DNA of 64,000 bases from Chloroflexota bacterium (lineage in GTDB: Bacteria > Chloroflexota > Anaerolineae > Anaerolineales > Villigracilaceae): NCBI GenBank assembly GCA_024224815.1, contig JAAENC010000834.1:1-64000 (forward strand). Direction: 5' to 3'. This document shows, in pieces, positions 60,222 through 64,000 of this stretch. The notes beneath the pieces are model-generated. The model ran no database searches, was not told the DNA's origin, and was given only the letters and a program-made list of their open reading frames with translations. Numbering within the stretch: position 1 is the stretch's first letter; each line of letters opens with the position of its first letter. A program made the position numbers and the translations under genes.

Positions 60222-60262
60222 AAAAGGCTTCAGATGTTATTCACATCTGAAGCCTTTTTGCA
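60222..60262 (+). terminator. Terminator of the first MinD-like gene
   Basis: A perfect 17-bp stem (60222-60238 / 60244-60260) with a 5-nt loop ends in TTTTT. Confidence 0.9.
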
Positions 60263-60342
60263 AATCCCCCTATCACCTAAAAATCTCTCATCACAATCTA
60301 CCTTATCTATTCTCATTAAAATCATTTTATCTTTTTATAATT

Positions 60343-61674
60343 ATGAATAAAGTTTTACAGCGCGTTTTTCGGATTAAACCAGATGAATTTGGATTAGTAC
60401 TTACCCTTGGCATAATTCTCTTTATTAATTATGCAGCAATGGGTATCGTCAAAGTTGTATCTGTTAGTGGCTTTCTCAAGGAAGTAAAAGACCATTATAT
60501 TTTGATTGTCTGGGCTATTGATATGGTTTTACTTATTGCAGCCACTGGAGCTCAATCATTAATCATTGATCGCTTCAACCGTATCAAGTTATTTAGCGCT
60601 GTGCTACTAATATTTATGGCATTATATTTGCTTTTACCACTAACTTTTATCTTTGATAAATTCCCGTTAAAAATCAGTTATACGCTCATATACTTACTAA
60701 ACGACCAACAATGGCGTTTCTTTCCCATTGTTTTTTGGATTCTTGCAAATGACATCTTTAATCCGGCACAAGGCCGCCGTTTGCAACCAGTCATTGCAAA
60801 CTTTGCTTTTTTTGGTATGATCTTTGGGCTGGGCATTGCAGCACTTGATGCACGCGTAGGTTTTGGCCCTGTAAAACTACTTTACTTTAACGCCTCTATT
60901 TTCTTCTTAGCTTTTGTTCTATCTTCCACCAAACTCAAAAACATCAAAATCAGTAAAGCCTCGAGCAAAAGCGTTACGATGAAAGAAACTTTTAGTGAAG
61001 GATGGAATTTCATTAAAACAGTACCTGCCTTTGCATATCTCACCGTAGGGATGCTTGGAGTAGGCATTGTTATGACCATCCTTCTTTACGATATTATTTC
61101 TGATGCAAAATTAGATCTTGGAAATGGCTTCCAAGCTTTTTATGCTCAATACAATCTAATCATCGCAATTGGCTCTATTTTTATCCAGAGTTATGCTACA
61201 CGCATTATTGAAAAAATAGACTTGAAAAACAGTTTTCAAATACTGCCAATTGTGATGTCCATTAGCACCATTATCAATTTCTTCATCCCTGGCTATATTA
61301 GTAGCGCATATGCACAAGGCGTTTCTCGCGTCACCTATGACACAATTGATCTTTCCGCTCGTAAGGCAATCCAAGCGCTAGTACCAAATGAACGTCGAGG
61401 AAGAGTTAGCATGTTTATCGATGCCTACCTACCTTCTCTGGGAACAATTGTGGGCAGTTTGATTACCTTCGGCATTATTTCTCTGGGCATCCATTTTGCG
61501 GTTTCACGCGATAACTATACCAATATCTACTTGGGTTTTGGGATTCTTATTGCCTTATTAGCTATCTTTAGCGCACTGCGGATACGCAAAACATACGATC
61601 AAAGCATGCTTAACTGGCAATTAAGGCGACGTTCTCATGGAGCAAGTGTCTTTGATAAGCTCGACTTTGATTAA
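60343..61674 (+). CDS. Npt1/ADP-ATP-translocase-like membrane carrier (MFS-type)
   Basis: A 443-residue protein with about 11-12 transmembrane helices. The opening FRIKPDEFGLVLTLGIILFI and the late segment SARKAIQALVPNERRGRVSM resemble the nucleotide transporter (NTT/Tlc) side of the MFS. Related proteins in free-living bacteria are often next to signalling genes and may not move nucleotides. The substrate is unknown. It heads a three-gene run with the GNAT-like and Cache-HAMP genes (gaps 11 nt and a 4-nt overlap). No ribosome binding site is obvious. Confidence 0.7.
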   Translation: MNKVLQRVFRIKPDEFGLVLTLGIILFINYAAMGIVKVVSVSGFLKEVKDHYILIVWAIDMVLLIAATGAQSLIIDRFNRIKLFSAVLLIFMALYLLLPLTFIFDKFPLKISYTLIYLLNDQQWRFFPIVFWILANDIFNPAQGRRLQPVIANFAFFGMIFGLGIAALDARVGFGPVKLLYFNASIFFLAFVLSSTKLKNIKISKASSKSVTMKETFSEGWNFIKTVPAFAYLTVGMLGVGIVMTILLYDIISDAKLDLGNGFQAFYAQYNLIIAIGSIFIQSYATRIIEKIDLKNSFQILPIVMSISTIINFFIPGYISSAYAQGVSRVTYDTIDLSARKAIQALVPNERRGRVSMFIDAYLPSLGTIVGSLITFGIISLGIHFAVSRDNYTNIYLGFGILIALLAIFSALRIRKTYDQSMLNWQLRRRSHGASVFDKLDFD

Positions 61675-61685
61675 GAAGGATAAGC

Positions 61686-62420
61686 ATGGCAGCCAAACTT
61701 GTTATAGAGGAAAGTCTTGTTACTATATATGAATTAATAGGGTCAGAAGATCATCAACGAATAGAAGCCATGCTTGAAATGTATGCATCTCTTTTCCCTC
61801 AATACGCACAATATATACCTCGAATGCGAGAACGCACAAAACAACATCAGAATAACGAGCGAGGACACATCGTCCATTATTGGCTAGTAGAAGTAGATGG
61901 TCAGCCAGCAGGTTTACGCCTTTTTCGCTACATCCCTGCACGCCAATGTGGAATAGCACAAGCTCTAGCAGTCTATCCTGATTATCGCAAGACAATGGTA
62001 AATGATCAGCGCCTTTCTCGTTTCATTATTTATCGCTGTCTTGATCAAGTAATCACCGATAGTAAAATCTCTGGTGCTCCCCCAGCATTAGGTATGGTTA
62101 ATGAAGTAGAAGCAGACCGCCTAATGAAACACTATATACAGAACGGTTTAATAAAACTCCCCATTGACTATAACGAGCCTATTTTCTCGTCTCATGAAGA
62201 CAATGCAGGTCAAATCTTTTTTTCCCATATGTCAATCGGTTTTTTAGCAAATCCCAATATTAAACAAGTTTTCGATAAAAAACGTTTAACAGACTTCACG
62301 TTAGCATTCCTTGTTGACCACTATGGTTTAGAAGAAAACCATCCCGAGGTACAATTAGCACTTCAGTCAATTCCCAAAAAAACAAAAAGCTGGCAGCCAT
62401 TATCAGGAGAAAAAATATGA
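61686..62420 (+). CDS. GNAT-like acyltransferase of unknown substrate
   Basis: A 244-residue protein. Residues 50-115 have HYWLVEVDGQPAGLRLFRYI and GIAQALAVYPDYRKT, which fit the beta4-alpha3 acetyl-CoA-binding part of the GNAT fold. A clear Q/RxxGxG/A loop is not present, so activity is unproven. It has AAGGA ahead of its ATG, and its stop overlaps the start of the next gene (ATGA), so it is translationally coupled to the Cache-HAMP receptor. Confidence 0.6.
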   Translation: MAAKLVIEESLVTIYELIGSEDHQRIEAMLEMYASLFPQYAQYIPRMRERTKQHQNNERGHIVHYWLVEVDGQPAGLRLFRYIPARQCGIAQALAVYPDYRKTMVNDQRLSRFIIYRCLDQVITDSKISGAPPALGMVNEVEADRLMKHYIQNGLIKLPIDYNEPIFSSHEDNAGQIFFSHMSIGFLANPNIKQVFDKKRLTDFTLAFLVDHYGLEENHPEVQLALQSIPKKTKSWQPLSGEKI

Positions 62421-63463
62421 CAACAGAAAAAAAGAAAACACGCTTTTTTAGCCTAAAAATTAAAATTTGGTTGGCTTTTAATTTTGTTTTTACTCCTGTC
62501 TTTGTACTTTCTTATATTTGGTTTTACCAATATACATCTAAAAGTGTATTTGATACGATCACGCTAGATCTAACAGAGACAGTTGATGGGGCAATTAATG
62601 GGATGGATGTAGAGGGCTTTTTACAACTCTTCCAAGAAGAAAGCACAAGCGATCCACGTTGTATCCCCGAACTTGACGCAGAAGAAAATGGATACTATCC
62701 TGAAAATTCTCTGTACTGGGAGCATGTCGAATGGTTACGTACAGTTCAATCTGTTGCCCCAACCACGCGTATGTACACCTATATAGATGGGATAGAAGAA
62801 GGGGAAATTATTGCGATTGGAAGCACGGGTGTTTTTCGTGACCCTCGCGGTGGGTTTCGCTTTTGCCAACGTTATACATCCACATCTTCTCGCATTTATG
62901 ATGGTCTCACAGAGCGCGTAGATGCCTGGGAAGAGTACGATGACCAGGAATTTGGAAACTGGATAACAACTTATATGCCCATTACTGATGCTAACGGAGA
63001 TCCCGTTGGGGCCATTGGCGTTGATATTTCAGCAGATTATGTAGGTGAAGTTCGAGGCGGCATCTTACGATCCGGAGCAATAGCCTTTATTGGTAGCTAC
63101 CTACTCATTACTATATTGATTTTTGTCACCTCTAATATCATTACAAAGCCATTACTCAATCTAACAGGTGTCGCTGAACAAATAGGTGAAGGTAATTACG
63201 ATCTGGATATTTCTGATCAGACAAAACATTCAGACTTCATGGACGAAATAGACAAGCTCTCTAGTGTTTTTGAAATCATGCTTAGTAAAGTAAGAAAGCG
63301 TGAACAAACACTCCGAAAACGAGTCAGCCAACTCGAAATTATGATTGACAACACCAAACGTGAGGAAGAGGTAAAACAGATCGTTGATAGCGACTTCTTC
63401 CAAGACTTGCAATCAAAAGCAAAGGATATGCGTCAACAATTCAAAGGTGATGATAAGAAATAG
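62417..63463 (+). CDS. Cache-HAMP transmembrane receptor without output domain
   Basis: A 348-residue receptor. TM1 lies at about 14-36, then an extracytoplasmic sensor (about 40-215) with Cache features such as TYMPITDANGDPVGAIGVDI, TM2 at about 220-240, a HAMP domain (about 241-295; TKPLLNLTGVAEQIGEGNYD) and a charged coiled coil to the end. No kinase, cyclase, methyl-accepting or phosphatase domain follows, so the signal must pass to a separate protein. It overlaps the GNAT-like gene by 4 nt. Confidence 0.82.
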   Translation: MTTEKKKTRFFSLKIKIWLAFNFVFTPVFVLSYIWFYQYTSKSVFDTITLDLTETVDGAINGMDVEGFLQLFQEESTSDPRCIPELDAEENGYYPENSLYWEHVEWLRTVQSVAPTTRMYTYIDGIEEGEIIAIGSTGVFRDPRGGFRFCQRYTSTSSRIYDGLTERVDAWEEYDDQEFGNWITTYMPITDANGDPVGAIGVDISADYVGEVRGGILRSGAIAFIGSYLLITILIFVTSNIITKPLLNLTGVAEQIGEGNYDLDISDQTKHSDFMDEIDKLSSVFEIMLSKVRKREQTLRKRVSQLEIMIDNTKREEEVKQIVDSDFFQDLQSKAKDMRQQFKGDDKK

Positions 63464-63474
63464 CATTAGAACTC

Positions 63475-63520
63475 TATCCGAAATATATTCATAGCAAGAG
63501 GAATGTATTTCGGATTTTTT
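63475..63520 (+). terminator. Terminator of the carrier-GNAT-receptor operon
   Basis: ATCCGAAATA (63475-63484) pairs with TATTTCGGAT (63505-63514), followed by TTTTT. Confidence 0.85.
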
Positions 63521-63544
63521 CATCTCCTTTTCTGAGCATGGTTT

Positions 63545-64000
63545 ATGCCAAAAACAATCTCCTTCCATTCCTTTCGTAGAGGCACAGGCAAGTCAAATAT
63601 CATCGCCAATATCGCATCCTTATTAGCAAATGAAGGGATGCGAGTTGGTGTGATCGATACAGACTTACAGTCCCCTAGCTCACATATTCTCTACAATCTA
63701 GAAGCAAAAAACACAAAAGAAACATGGACTGATTTTTTACGAAATAAAGCACCAATAGAAAAGGTCTTTTATGATGTTACTCCCATAGAAAAAGAACTAG
63801 GCAAAGGGAAAATATTTCTTGCACCAGCCAATATTGAAATCAAGTCCATCCTTAGCACCCTCCGTGAAGGCTTTGAAATCGAACGTATCGGCCAAGGGAT
63901 TATAAATATCACAAAAATCCTTAATCTTGATATCCTGCTCATAGATACATATGCCGGTTTAAAAGCAGAAGCCATCACACCTATTGCTCTCTCTGATATG
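63545..64000 (+). CDS. Second MinD/ParA-like ATPase (cut by window edge)
   Basis: At least 152 residues, starting MPKTISFHSFRRGTGKSN. It is a paralogue of the protein at 59451: VGVIDTDLQSPSSHILYNLE and LLIDTYAGLKAEA align with VGVVDTDIQSPGIHVLFNLD and VIDTHPGLNEE. Its Walker A reads FRRGTGKSN, so a further Gly is replaced by Arg relative to the first copy. Whether ATP hydrolysis survives is unclear. The remainder lies outside the window. Confidence 0.85.
   Translation, partial: MPKTISFHSFRRGTGKSNIIANIASLLANEGMRVGVIDTDLQSPSSHILYNLEAKNTKETWTDFLRNKAPIEKVFYDVTPIEKELGKGKIFLAPANIEIKSILSTLREGFEIERIGQGIINITKILNLDILLIDTYAGLKAEAITPIALSDM

Noticed and set aside
60331-60342. TATAAT at 60336-60341 as promoter of the carrier gene
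   Set aside because: It ends 1 nt before the ATG, so transcription would begin inside the gene.
1-64000. CRISPR arrays, tRNA or rRNA genes, prophage
   Set aside because: No regularly spaced repeats of CRISPR size, no cloverleaf with T-loop consensus and no phage structural genes were seen by eye; a covariance-model scan would be needed to exclude tRNAs fully.

Overview
The window most probably comes from a member of the Chloroflexota, class Anaerolineae. This is an inference from gene content: a tail-less type-3 prolyl-tRNA synthetase, an ATP synthase b-delta fusion, a complex I membrane arm with two NuoM copies, many lipoproteins and Ser/Thr/Pro-rich surface proteins, cyclase and MinD-like signalling genes, and dispersed palindromic intergenic repeats. 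No rRNA or marker phylogeny could be run. No tRNA, rRNA, CRISPR array or complete prophage was seen.

Layout. 1-140 is the end of an IS3-family element running off the left edge. 0.3-5.2 kb holds a secreted metzincin protease, an SDR oxidoreductase, a diguanylate cyclase and a lipidated agmatine-deiminase-like enzyme. 5.35-5.61 kb is a small gene graveyard with two recognisable 3' gene remnants. 5.8-9.9 kb has an SLC13-type permease with four RCK_C domains, a secreted small protein between two copies of a 61-nt terminator-bearing repeat, a MazG-like enzyme and a LOG-like protein. 10-16 kb has proS, a HEAT-repeat protein, an ECF sigma/anti-sigma pair with a GH-like lipoprotein, and a beta-propeller lipoprotein. 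16.2-21.8 kb has rpsO-pnp, murE and membrane proteins.

21.9-33.8 kb is the bioenergetic block on the minus strand. It holds ATP synthase F0 genes (atpI/Z, atpB, atpE, atpF-H fusion; no F1 alpha, beta, gamma or epsilon genes) and complex I membrane-arm genes nuoA-H-J-K-L-M-M-N, with no peripheral-arm gene. NuoL carries an extra segment near its transverse helix, and the second NuoM lacks the TM7 lysine.

34-44 kb is mixed accessory and metabolic sequence: a lipoprotein pair, tnaA with a structured leader, an AT-rich island with a membrane-anchored nucleotidyltransferase and a small TTG-start partner, a CvfB-like protein, a MITE-like element, a glutamine-amidotransferase-like hydrolase, a cytochrome b561-type protein and sdaAB. 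43.2-47.6 kb encodes three envelope proteins. 47.7-57.3 kb has a second SLC13 permease, bioY, a lone receiver, thpR-rsfS, ndk, a 1100-residue TPR/acidic scaffold and a pyrimidine-nucleoside phosphorylase.

57.3-64 kb is a signalling cluster, all on the plus strand: a small winged-helix-like protein, a tandem class III cyclase resembling soluble adenylyl cyclase, a MinD-like ATPase, a nucleotide-transporter-like carrier, a GNAT-like protein, a Cache-HAMP receptor with no output domain, and a second MinD-like ATPase cut by the window edge. This cluster and the nucleotidyltransferase pair are the best candidates for undescribed systems. Several start codons lie only 6-8 nt after a TATAAT-like -10 box, which suggests leaderless mRNAs are common here.
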